Shown here piece after piece: positions 54,467-61,730 of a stretch of 64,000 nucleotides of DNA. A program made the position numbers and the translations under genes. Origin of the DNA: JANQOH01 sp965201155 (GTDB lineage: Bacteria; Pseudomonadota; Alphaproteobacteria; UBA7887); NCBI GenBank assembly GCA_965201155.1, contig OZ241752.1, positions 1,612,001 through 1,676,000 on the forward strand. The letters run 5' to 3'. The notes beneath the pieces were generated by a model, which searched no databases, was not told where the DNA came from, and saw only the letters and a list, made by a program, of their open reading frames with translations. The stretch's first letter is position 1. Every line of letters begins with the position of its first letter.

Positions 54467-54937
54467 TCACATATGGCAGAGGAATTTCTCGATATTCCGG
54501 CCGGTTTCCAGGTGCATTTCATAGGCTTCCAGCCACAGGCGGCCCTTCATCACGACCTTGTAGAGAGTCACGTTGGGGGTCCAGTGGGTGTCGTTGTAAT
54601 GGCAGATCTGGAGGTTGCCGCGGTCGTCGGGTTCGAGCAGGTGCATGGCACCGCTGACGCCGATCTCGCACAGCTTCCTGCCGGCGGCGTTGCGCAGGTC
54701 TTTCGGTTCCACAATGAACATGTCCGGCCGCTTGCTGGGGAACGCCCCGAGCGGGATCCACAAACCGTACCGGTTTCGCGCAGCGGGCATAAGGCCGCGC
54801 GGGCGGCTGTTGGTGAACAGATGGCCGATGACGCCGGCGCGGCGGGGGTCGTGCGGTGCCTGGATACGAAATGACTGAAAATACCGGTTCAGCAATTTCT
54901 CTTCGAGCGCCAGCCTTGTGGCGGTCAGTCCCGGCAC
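54467..54937 (-). CDS. E2-like (UBC-fold) ubiquitin-conjugating protein
   Basis: A 156-residue protein. PSKRPDMFIVEP at 67-78 corresponds to the E2 YPfkPPkv.F strand. NLQICHYNDTHWTPNVTLYK at 108-127 corresponds to the ..G.ICL....W.P..Tl..v active-site region, with C112 as the candidate catalytic cysteine. WLEAYEMHLETGR near 135-147 matches the last helix in prokaryotic E2-like proteins. H99 lies thirteen residues before C112 (ten in ubiquitin E2). GTG start at 54937 with GGAGAG upstream. Assignment is by pattern only, so a structure prediction is the key test. Confidence 0.6.
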   Translation of the reverse strand: MPGLTATRLALEEKLLNRYFQSFRIQAPHDPRRAGVIGHLFTNSRPRGLMPAARNRYGLWIPLGAFPSKRPDMFIVEPKDLRNAAGRKLCEIGVSGAMHLLEPDDRGNLQICHYNDTHWTPNVTLYKVVMKGRLWLEAYEMHLETGRNIEKFLCHM

Positions 54938-55239
54938 GGTGTTGCTCTCCGCTTGTGAGAACCGCGGGGGCGCCCGGAGGGCGGGGCTACGACATTGCGA
55001 CGAGGTGTCACGTGGGGAGGCCCTCGTCGCGCGCCATGTGCACGCGAATCAATAAAGGCTCCGGCCCGGCATCGTTGAAACCGCCGTCCACAGCTGCCGT
55101 CGATCTTGTTCTAGGCTGTGTCTACAATACTCCAGGTTAGGTTATGAGCGCAAAAGGAAAGACAAGTAATGGCAAAAGAACCCACCCTGTCTCCGAAAAA
55201 ACGTCCGGACATGGTGTCCTCCGGTAAACTTCGCTCAAT
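54938..55239 (-). other. Gap between JAB and E2-like genes; one short frame with a good ribosome-binding site
   Basis: About 300 bases on the minus strand. A GGAGGA site precedes an ATG at 55212, opening a 33-residue frame (MSGRFFGDRVGSFAITCLSF...) that stops at 55111. It has no family match and no glycine end. If a ubiquitin-like modifier is encoded in this cluster, this gap and the last gene are the places to look; I do not see one that I can support. Confidence 0.3.
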
Positions 55240-56187
55240 TTATTGCGTGAGGGAGCGGTACCAGGTGACGAGATTATTCTCGGGCGACCAGGGGGGTGCG
55301 GTGATGTTGGCGGGCGCGATCACGGTGGGCGGCTCCTGGGGGAAGGCGGGGCCGAGCACGATGCGGGCAGCGGGCAAGGTCAGGGTGAGGCCGCGTCCGT
55401 CGGCGGTTGTGCGCACGCTGCACGCGATGCGGTTGCGGTCGAGATCGGCGAAGATCTGTTTGACCAGTGCCTTGCCGGTCTCGGTGGTGAACCAGGCGCC
55501 GGCACAGGGTTCCTCGAGAGCGCCGGAGGCGGGAGTGTGCGGCCCCGGGCGCCAGGTGCCGTCGGGGTGGGGCCGGTGCGGCGCGGGGGCGGGCACGAGC
55601 ATCCAGCTTTTCCTCTCCGGGCGCACGGCGTCGCGCAGTGCCTCCTCGTGCGGGTCCTGCGGACCGCTGCGAAACGGGCTGGCGCCGGGCAGCGCCGCGA
55701 CCGCCAGGGGGCGGTAGTCGCCGCCGCGGGAAAACAGGTAGTAATTTTGCAGCACCGGGCTGTCGGGCTGCGGGTCGAGCGTCGCAATCATCAGCACGAA
55801 ACGGTCCCAGTTGCGGGCCTTCATGCCGTTGCGGACGGTGCGTACATCGCCGGCGCTCGGTTCGTTGAGGCCCAGCCGGTGATGCGAATGCCATTCGCCG
55901 ACATGCTGCAGGCCGTGGCGGTCATAGAGCGAGACGCCCGCCTCGTGCAGCCAGTCAACCTGTTGATAGAAGCTCGTTACGTTGTGCTGTGCGCCGCGCC
56001 CGGGGCCGATGATGTAGGAGACGACGGGGGCGCCGCTATGCGTCCAATGGCCGAACAGGTCGCCGCCGGTCTCGCGGTCGGGCCAGGCGCGCGCAAAACG
56101 CGCGATGCGCTGCGCCTCGTCCTCATAGATGAGGAGTCTGGCGGCGCCGGCAGCCTGCCTGCGGCGGGATGCGGACCGCTTGCTCAT
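55240..56187 (-). CDS. JAB/JAMM metallopeptidase with C-terminal UBC-like domain
   Basis: A 315-residue protein. Residues about 15-165 form the Prok-JAB domain: catalytic E39 in DRETGGDLFGHW, then the metal centre WHSHHRLGLNEPSAGD at 99-114 with H100, H102, S111 and D114. Such enzymes cleave ubiquitin-like conjugates. After a linker, residues about 195-315 end with PQEPPTVIAP and WSPENNLVTWYRSL, which looks like an E2/UBC-type fold without a catalytic cysteine at the usual place. It overlaps the E1 gene stop by four bases (ATGA). The start at 56187 was chosen from this overlap. Confidence 0.8.
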   Translation of the reverse strand: MSKRSASRRRQAAGAARLLIYEDEAQRIARFARAWPDRETGGDLFGHWTHSGAPVVSYIIGPGRGAQHNVTSFYQQVDWLHEAGVSLYDRHGLQHVGEWHSHHRLGLNEPSAGDVRTVRNGMKARNWDRFVLMIATLDPQPDSPVLQNYYLFSRGGDYRPLAVAALPGASPFRSGPQDPHEEALRDAVRPERKSWMLVPAPAPHRPHPDGTWRPGPHTPASGALEEPCAGAWFTTETGKALVKQIFADLDRNRIACSVRTTADGRGLTLTLPAARIVLGPAFPQEPPTVIAPANITAPPWSPENNLVTWYRSLTQ

Positions 56188-57416
56188 GGTGCCTTCTCCT
56201 GTTCCGCAGGTTCGCAAGGGTGGTCGTACATGGCGCAGGTCAGGCATTCAGGGTTGCGGGGAACAGTGATGGCGTACCAGCGCAGAATGGCCATACGGCT
56301 GTAGGACCTCTGCATGGGTTTCCAGTTGACAAAGACCTCGCGGCGCTGATTGGCCCAGAGATAGAACGGCGCATCGAGTTCCTCGGCCGTATCGGCCAGC
56401 GGCGAGGCGGTATCGGCGCACAGGCGGAGGAGAGCGAGGCGGGCGATCATGTTGGCGATGGGCTGGATGTCGACCGCAAGCCCCGGTTCCACGGGCACCG
56501 GACGGTCGGCATAGGCGATGCGGTCGGCGTCGCGGGACGAGGATATTTCCTCGTGGACGATGCGGTCTTCGGCGTGGCAGGCATAGCAGGGCGTGCCGCG
56601 GCCCGGCAGCACCTGGATGACGTCACCGCCGCAGGCGCGAAGATAGGCGCGGCCATACCAGGCAGGGCGGGAGGCGCGCAGGGCGGCGTCGTTGATGGCG
56701 AAACGCGAGGCGTTGTTGTCGGTGCCGGCGATCACGCCGTCGACGGTTTCCATGATTTCCGCCAGGCGGTCGGAAGCATAGAGGACATCGGTGTGCACGG
56801 TCTCGACCTGCGCTGCCGGGTTGACGGCGAGGATATGGTCGCGAACGGCGAGCACCTTGCGGCGGCCGATATCGCGCAGGGTGCAGATATGGCGACCGAT
56901 ATTGTGGCTTTCGAGACGGTCATGGTCCCAGAGCACGAAACGCCCCACGCCGGAGCGGGCGAGTTGGTCGGCGACCGCGCTGCCGCCGCTGCCGAGGCCG
57001 ATACACAGCACGCTGCGGCGCGCCAGGGCGTCGGTTTCGAGGACCGGCGCGTTGCGGGTGAACGCAGCATGGCCGGTGCGGATGATTTCCACCTCTGCCT
57101 CATGCTCCGCGCGCTGCGGCGCTGCAGTTCGCAGGCGGGCACGGGCGCGCACAGGCATGGTGCTGTCGTCGATCCACAAGCGGACGCCGGTTGCGTCGTC
57201 GGCCTGGTCGCCGCCTTCCTCAGGGGCCCCGAAACTCCAGACCAGCGGCAGCGTATCGCGCCCGCACGCCGGCGGCGGCTCAGCGAGATGGAGGTGTACG
57301 ATTTCCGGAGTGCCGGCATGGCGGTCCACGACAATGGCGACGCCCGCGCCGCGCCGCGCCCGGACGCGCTCCAGTTCATGGCTGAACAGGAACAGTTGCG
57401 GGCCGGTCTCGCTCAT
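56184..57416 (-). CDS. E1-like ThiF-family activating enzyme
   Basis: A 410-residue protein. Residues 1-125 are an uncharacterised N-terminal domain. The ThiF/E1 domain has the nucleotide loop GLGSGGSAVADQLARSGVG at 140-158, D164 in LWDHD, N172 and R175 (SHNIGRH) and D233 in GTDNNASRF. Two cysteine pairs, CYAC at 277-280 and CLTC at 391-394, form the zinc site seen in E1/MoeB proteins. It would adenylate the C-terminus of a ubiquitin-like protein. Starts 48 bases after glcE and is followed at once by the JAB gene. Confidence 0.85.
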   Translation of the reverse strand: MSETGPQLFLFSHELERVRARRGAGVAIVVDRHAGTPEIVHLHLAEPPPACGRDTLPLVWSFGAPEEGGDQADDATGVRLWIDDSTMPVRARARLRTAAPQRAEHEAEVEIIRTGHAAFTRNAPVLETDALARRSVLCIGLGSGGSAVADQLARSGVGRFVLWDHDRLESHNIGRHICTLRDIGRRKVLAVRDHILAVNPAAQVETVHTDVLYASDRLAEIMETVDGVIAGTDNNASRFAINDAALRASRPAWYGRAYLRACGGDVIQVLPGRGTPCYACHAEDRIVHEEISSSRDADRIAYADRPVPVEPGLAVDIQPIANMIARLALLRLCADTASPLADTAEELDAPFYLWANQRREVFVNWKPMQRSYSRMAILRWYAITVPRNPECLTCAMYDHPCEPAEQEKAP

Positions 57417-57464
57417 CTCCCGTTTCCGCTCCTTTCGATGGCGGTTGTTGCCGGAATGGGTCGG

Positions 57465-58685
57465 CTACACGCCTGCGGTCATACGGCCGGGATTGAGGAT
57501 TCCGGCGGGGTCGAACTGGTTCTTGACGCGGGCGGCAAGCGCGGCAAGCGGCGCCGGCTGGGGCTGGAACACGGGCACGCGGGCGCGCACGGCGTCAGGG
57601 GCGCGCACCAGTGTGGCATGGCCGTCATGACCGGCGGCGTCCCGGACGGCGCTGCGCACCGCCTCCGCACCGGCATCATCGGCAGCGGGCAGGGAGAGCC
57701 ATATGAGGCCGCCGGCCCAATCCAGATAGCTGCGTCCGCCGCAGGCGGCGGCGATGGCGGCGGCGGTGGTCGGAATGACCGACACACGCCACAGGGCGTG
57801 GTCGTGGGGCGCGGCGAGCAGCGAAACATTGGCGATTTCCCGCCACAGGCGAAGCGAGTTGCTGCGATGCAGCTCTTCCACCTCGCCATGGGACGCCATC
57901 ATGCCGCGCACCCGTTCGCAGCGATCAAGCACCGAGGCTTCCGGGCCTTCGAGGCGAATGGCAGTCACGGCGTCGCCGGCGCCGGCCACATAGTCCACTT
58001 CGGAGCAGGCGGCAGCGGGCCGCGGCAGATGGGCGAGACCGCTGGCCTCCAGGGATGAGCGCGCGACGGCGCCAAGTGCGGCGGCGGCGTCTTCCAGATT
58101 CAATCCGTAGAGCAGCACGGTGCGGATTTTTTCGGGCGCCGGCAGCACCTTGAGCGTGACATCGGTGAGCACGCCGAGGGTTCCCCAGGAGCCGGCGAGC
58201 AGCTTGCAGAGGTCGTAACCAGAGACGTTTTTGACGACCTTGCCGCCGGTCTTGAAGTGTTCGCCGCGTCCGTTGACGGCGCGCGCGCCGAGGAAATGGT
58301 CACGGGCGGCGCCGGCGGTAAAGCGCCGCGGCCCGGAGAGATTGCACGCCAGCACCCCGCCGATGGTGGCGGTGCCGGCGGGTTTGCCGAACAGCGGGCC
58401 GAGATCGGGCGGCTCGAAGGCGAGATGCTGGTTTTCCGCCGCCAGCGCCGCGGCTATGTCCGCCAGTGGCGTGCCGGCGCGGGCGCTGAGGGCGAGTTCC
58501 GCCGGTTCATATTCGGTGATGCCGGCGAGACGGTCGAGAGTCAGCAGGGCGGGCAGGTTGCCGGGGCGGCCGACACCGCGCTTGCTGCCCTTGCCGGAAA
58601 TTTCGAGCGGGGTTTCCTCCGCGACCGCCCACGCCACGATGTCGCCCACCTGCCGGTCGTCGGTCGGGCGAAAATGGTGGACCAT
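57465..58685 (-). CDS. glcE: Glycolate oxidase FAD-binding subunit GlcE
   Basis: A 406-residue FAD-linked subunit. It starts MVHHFRPTDDRQVGDIVAWA. The FAD-binding core contains EISGKGSKRGVGRPG near 29-43, SARAGTPLADIAAALAAENQ near 65-84 and KTGGKVVKNVSGYDLCKLLAGS near 144-165. It works with GlcD and the iron-sulfur subunit GlcF to oxidise glycolate to glyoxylate. Its ATG shares one base with the glcD stop. No glcF follows; the next gene is the E1-like gene. Confidence 0.92.
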   Translation of the reverse strand: MVHHFRPTDDRQVGDIVAWAVAEETPLEISGKGSKRGVGRPGNLPALLTLDRLAGITEYEPAELALSARAGTPLADIAAALAAENQHLAFEPPDLGPLFGKPAGTATIGGVLACNLSGPRRFTAGAARDHFLGARAVNGRGEHFKTGGKVVKNVSGYDLCKLLAGSWGTLGVLTDVTLKVLPAPEKIRTVLLYGLNLEDAAAALGAVARSSLEASGLAHLPRPAAACSEVDYVAGAGDAVTAIRLEGPEASVLDRCERVRGMMASHGEVEELHRSNSLRLWREIANVSLLAAPHDHALWRVSVIPTTAAAIAAACGGRSYLDWAGGLIWLSLPAADDAGAEAVRSAVRDAAGHDGHATLVRAPDAVRARVPVFQPQPAPLAALAARVKNQFDPAGILNPGRMTAGV

Positions 58686-60172
58686 CAGAAACGCGGCAGA
58701 TCGGGGAACGGAACCTTGCCGTGATGCACATGCATGCGTCCGAGTTCGGCGCAGCGATGCAGCTCCGGGAACATCTTGCCGGGATTGAGCAGGCCGTGCG
58801 GGTCGAACGCGCATTTCAGGCGCTGCTGCTGATTGAGGTCGATGTCGTTGAACATCTCGCCCATCAAGTCGCGCTTTTCGACGCCTATGCCATGTTCGCC
58901 GGACAGCACACCGCCGACGCGCACGCAGAGTTTAAGAATGTCGGCGCCGAACGCCTCGGCCTTTTCCAGTTCGCCGGGCTTGTTGGCGTCGTAGAGAATG
59001 AGAGGGTGCAGATTGCCGTCGCCGGCGTGAAACACATTGGCCACGGCAAGGCCGTGCAGGTCGGAAAGTTCGGCCATGCGTCCCAGTACTTCAGGGAGGC
59101 GCGCGCGGGGGATGGTGCCGTCCATGCAGTAATAATCGGGGGAGATGCGCCCGACTGCAGGAAAGGCGGATTTCCGCCCCAGCCAGAAACGCTCGCGCTC
59201 CGCCTCATCGGCGCTCACGCGCACGGATACGGCACCGCAGTCTTGCGCGATGGCGCGCACGCGGTCGGTCAGTTCCTCCACTTCGGAGGCGGGGCCGTCA
59301 AGTTCGACGATCAGCAGCGATTCGACGTCGAGCGGGTAGCCGGCGCGGCAAAAGGCTTCGGCGGCGTGGATGGCGGCGCGGTCCATCATCTCCATGCCGC
59401 CGGGGATGATGCCGGCAGCGATGACGCGGCTGACACATTCCCCGCCGGCTTCGACGCTGGGGAAGCCGATCAGCAGCGCTTGCGCGGTTTCCGGGCGCGG
59501 CAGGATGCGAACTGTCACTTCGGTGATGACGCCGAGCAGCCCTTCGGAGCCGGTGAGCACGCCGAGCAGGTCATAGCCTTCCGAGTCCATATGGCGGCCG
59601 CCGAGGCGGATGACCGAGCCGTCGATCAGCACCATTTCCAGACCGAGGATGTTGTTGGTCGTAACGCCGTATTTGAGGCAGTGCACGCCGCCGGAGTTTT
59701 CAGCGACATTGCCGCCGATGGAGCAGGCGATCTGGCTGGACGGGTCGGGGGCGTAATAAAAACCCTGCCCGGCGACGGCATGGGTGATGGCGAGATTGGT
59801 GACTCCCGGCTGCACGACGGCGCAGCGATTGTCATAGTCGATGTCGAGAATGCGGTTGAGCTTGGTGAGGGCGAGGCTCACGCCGTCGGCGAGCGGCAGG
59901 GCGCCGCCCGAAAGTCCGGTGCCTGCGCCGCGTGGTACGACCTTGACGCCCATTTCCACGCAGGCGGCAAGGATTTCCGAGACTTGCGTGGTTGATTCGG
60001 GTAAGGCGACGACGAGGGGCAGCGCGCTGTAGGCGGTGAGGCCGTCGGTATCGAAGGCGCGCAGGCTGTCGTCGTCGTGGACTATGTTGCTTTCGGGGAG
60101 GATGGCTCCCAGGCTGTCGAGCAGGCGCGCGCGGTTCTGGATTACGTTCGCGTCCGGCTTGGGCATTTGCAC
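58685..60172 (-). CDS. glcD: Glycolate oxidase subunit GlcD
   Basis: A 495-residue FAD-binding oxidase. It has GAGTGLSGGALPLADGVSLAL near 82-102, VAENSGGVHCLKYGVTTNN near 152-170 and GSEGLLGVITEVTVRILPRP near 207-226. The C-terminal part has NVFHAGDGNLHPLI near 380-393 and SGEHGIGVEKR near 430-440. It oxidises glycolate or D-lactate. Start at 60172 (MQMPKPDANVIQNRARLLDS). First gene of a glcD-glcE pair. Confidence 0.94.
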   Translation of the reverse strand: MQMPKPDANVIQNRARLLDSLGAILPESNIVHDDDSLRAFDTDGLTAYSALPLVVALPESTTQVSEILAACVEMGVKVVPRGAGTGLSGGALPLADGVSLALTKLNRILDIDYDNRCAVVQPGVTNLAITHAVAGQGFYYAPDPSSQIACSIGGNVAENSGGVHCLKYGVTTNNILGLEMVLIDGSVIRLGGRHMDSEGYDLLGVLTGSEGLLGVITEVTVRILPRPETAQALLIGFPSVEAGGECVSRVIAAGIIPGGMEMMDRAAIHAAEAFCRAGYPLDVESLLIVELDGPASEVEELTDRVRAIAQDCGAVSVRVSADEAERERFWLGRKSAFPAVGRISPDYYCMDGTIPRARLPEVLGRMAELSDLHGLAVANVFHAGDGNLHPLILYDANKPGELEKAEAFGADILKLCVRVGGVLSGEHGIGVEKRDLMGEMFNDIDLNQQQRLKCAFDPHGLLNPGKMFPELHRCAELGRMHVHHGKVPFPDLPRF

Positions 60173-60204
60173 GGCGTCACCCTTGCGGGCCGGAGGCGCC
60201 CGGT

Positions 60205-60330
60205 TCAGCCTTGCCGGGTCTTGAAGCGCGGGTTGGTCTTGTTGATGACGTAGAGGCGTCCCTTGCGCCGGACGATGCGGCAGTCGCGATGCCGGTTTTT
60301 CGCCGATTTGAGGGATTTGAGGACTTTCAT
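60205..60330 (-). CDS. rpmJ: 50S ribosomal protein L36 (alphaproteobacterial type)
   Basis: A 41-residue protein of the L36 type without the zinc-binding cysteine set. It opens MKVLKSLKSAKNRHRDCRIV and ends KTNPRFKTRQG, the standard alphaproteobacterial sequence. Length and motifs are exact for the family. The longer in-frame extension upstream is antisense to the NYN gene and was rejected. Confidence 0.95.
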   Translation of the reverse strand: MKVLKSLKSAKNRHRDCRIVRRKGRLYVINKTNPRFKTRQG

Positions 60331-60537
60331 GGCGGTGTTTCCAGCGTGTGGTTGAGGGTGCGCTGCCGCGCGGCGAATGCGGGTGGTTTCATAAGCGGCG
60401 CGGCGCGGTCTGTCAAATTGCGGCAGGCTGCGCGAATATGCGGGAGCCTCTCGAAATCGCCTGTGTGCTCGTCGATATGGTAGAACCTGCGGTGTTGTGC
60501 GAGGGCGAGTTTGACGGGAATGCCGGGCTTCTTTGAT

Positions 60538-61164
60538 ATGAACGAGATATTCGTTTATTGGGACCGTTCCAACCTCTTCCACGAGGCGCAGCGTATCGCT
60601 GAAGAGCAGAAAAGCACGCCAGGGGCGCGTTATCGGGTTCGCATCCACTTCGACAATTTGATGAATCTGGCGCGTGCCGACCGCCCGATGAAAAAGGCTG
60701 TCGCCGCGGGTTCTGTGCCGCCCGAAATGCAGTCGTTGTGGAACCGAATGGAGAATAGCGGCGTGGATGTCCGGCTGTTCGATCGCGGCAGCCGGGAGCG
60801 GGGGGAACAGGAGGTCCCCGACCGGTGGCTGCAATCGCGCATGCTGGAGGACGCGCTGGACCACAATGGGGACCCCGGCATCGTTGTTCTGCTGACCGGA
60901 GACGGCGCGGGGTACATGGAAGGACAGGGCTTTCACAGCACCCTGGAGCGCATGCACAAGCGCGGCTGGCGGGTGGAGGTGTTATCGTGGTCTCATTCCT
61001 GCCGCAGGGGAATGCGCTTGTGGGCGCAAGAACATGGTCTTTTCATTTCCCTGGACGACTGCTACAATGCCATTACCTTCTGCGAACCTTCCAATCCGGG
61101 CCACGAATTTGCGCCGCGCCGGGATGCCGTACCGCTGGATCTGGCGGCTCGTCCGACCGTGTGA
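60538..61164 (+). CDS. NYN-domain protein (PIN-fold RNase-like)
   Basis: A 208-residue protein of the LabA/DUF88 type. It opens MNEIFVYWDRSNLFHEAQRI, with the first acidic residue of the NYN fold (YWDRSN). GDPGIVVLLTGDGAGYMEGQ near 110-130 carries the second acidic cluster, and GWRVEVLSW near 145 is the following strand. Related proteins are often RNases or RNA-processing factors. A start at 60520 (MPGFFDMNEIF) is possible and has a slightly better upstream GGGA context; neither has a strong ribosome-binding site. Substrate unknown. It is divergent from rpmJ. Confidence 0.8.
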   Translation: MNEIFVYWDRSNLFHEAQRIAEEQKSTPGARYRVRIHFDNLMNLARADRPMKKAVAAGSVPPEMQSLWNRMENSGVDVRLFDRGSRERGEQEVPDRWLQSRMLEDALDHNGDPGIVVLLTGDGAGYMEGQGFHSTLERMHKRGWRVEVLSWSHSCRRGMRLWAQEHGLFISLDDCYNAITFCEPSNPGHEFAPRRDAVPLDLAARPTV

Positions 61165-61277
61165 CAGCGGGGTCGGCCGCCGCAGCCGCGGTTCGATCCA
61201 GAGTGTCGGTCAAGATGAGAAGAATATGGGAACAGAAGAATTGCAGCAGGCACAGCAATTCACGAGGAGACGGGAGC

Positions 61278-61610
61278 ATGGCTATGTGGGACGACTGCTC
61301 CGCAGTCGAGCGTGATCCCGGCAAGGTCAGTGGTTCCTGGGTCTTTCGTGGCACCCGGGTGCCTGTCGCTGCATTGTTCGAAAATCTGCGGGACGGGGCG
61401 ACGATCGAGCAGTTTCTGGAGTGGTTTCCGGGTGTCGAACGCCGGCAGGTTGAGAGTGTGCTCGATCAGGAGATGCGGCTCATGAACGCGGATGGGCGGT
61501 CCGGTTCCAGACCAAGCGCTGCGCACTGTTACCGCAGGTATTTGCACAGTAAAAACAGTGTATTACGAAAGAGGAATTATTCTCTTGCCACAATTGGATT
61601 TTCGTGCTAG
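61278..61610 (+). CDS. DUF433 antitoxin-like protein, no adjacent toxin
   Basis: A 110-residue protein. Residues about 9-70 match DUF433: VERDPGKVSGSWVFRGTRVP, then VAALFENLRDGATIEQFLEW and FPGVERRQVESVLDQE, a winged-helix DNA-binding fold. DUF433 proteins are usually antitoxins followed by a DUF5615 PIN-like toxin. None is found here; residues 75-110 (YRRYLHSKNSVLRKRNYSLA) do not match. GAGGAGA at 61264-61270 is the ribosome-binding site. It may be a solitary regulator or the remnant of a pair. Confidence 0.75.
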   Translation: MAMWDDCSAVERDPGKVSGSWVFRGTRVPVAALFENLRDGATIEQFLEWFPGVERRQVESVLDQEMRLMNADGRSGSRPSAAHCYRRYLHSKNSVLRKRNYSLATIGFSC

Positions 61611-61730
61611 GCTGCGGCCATAACTTCACGGGGCCTCTTCACGGGGCCTCTTCACGTGAATTAAGTGTTCTGGCCCGGTTTAGAGGCCTGTCAGGAGAGG
61701 CTCCCAACGGAATCAGGGGGTCCTCCTTCG

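Noticed and set aside
55169..55717. A plus-strand frame starting MAKEPTLSPKKRPDM with an AAGGAAAG site upstream
   Set aside because: Its N-terminus looks protein-like, but after about 27 codons it runs antisense through the JAB gene; no homology.
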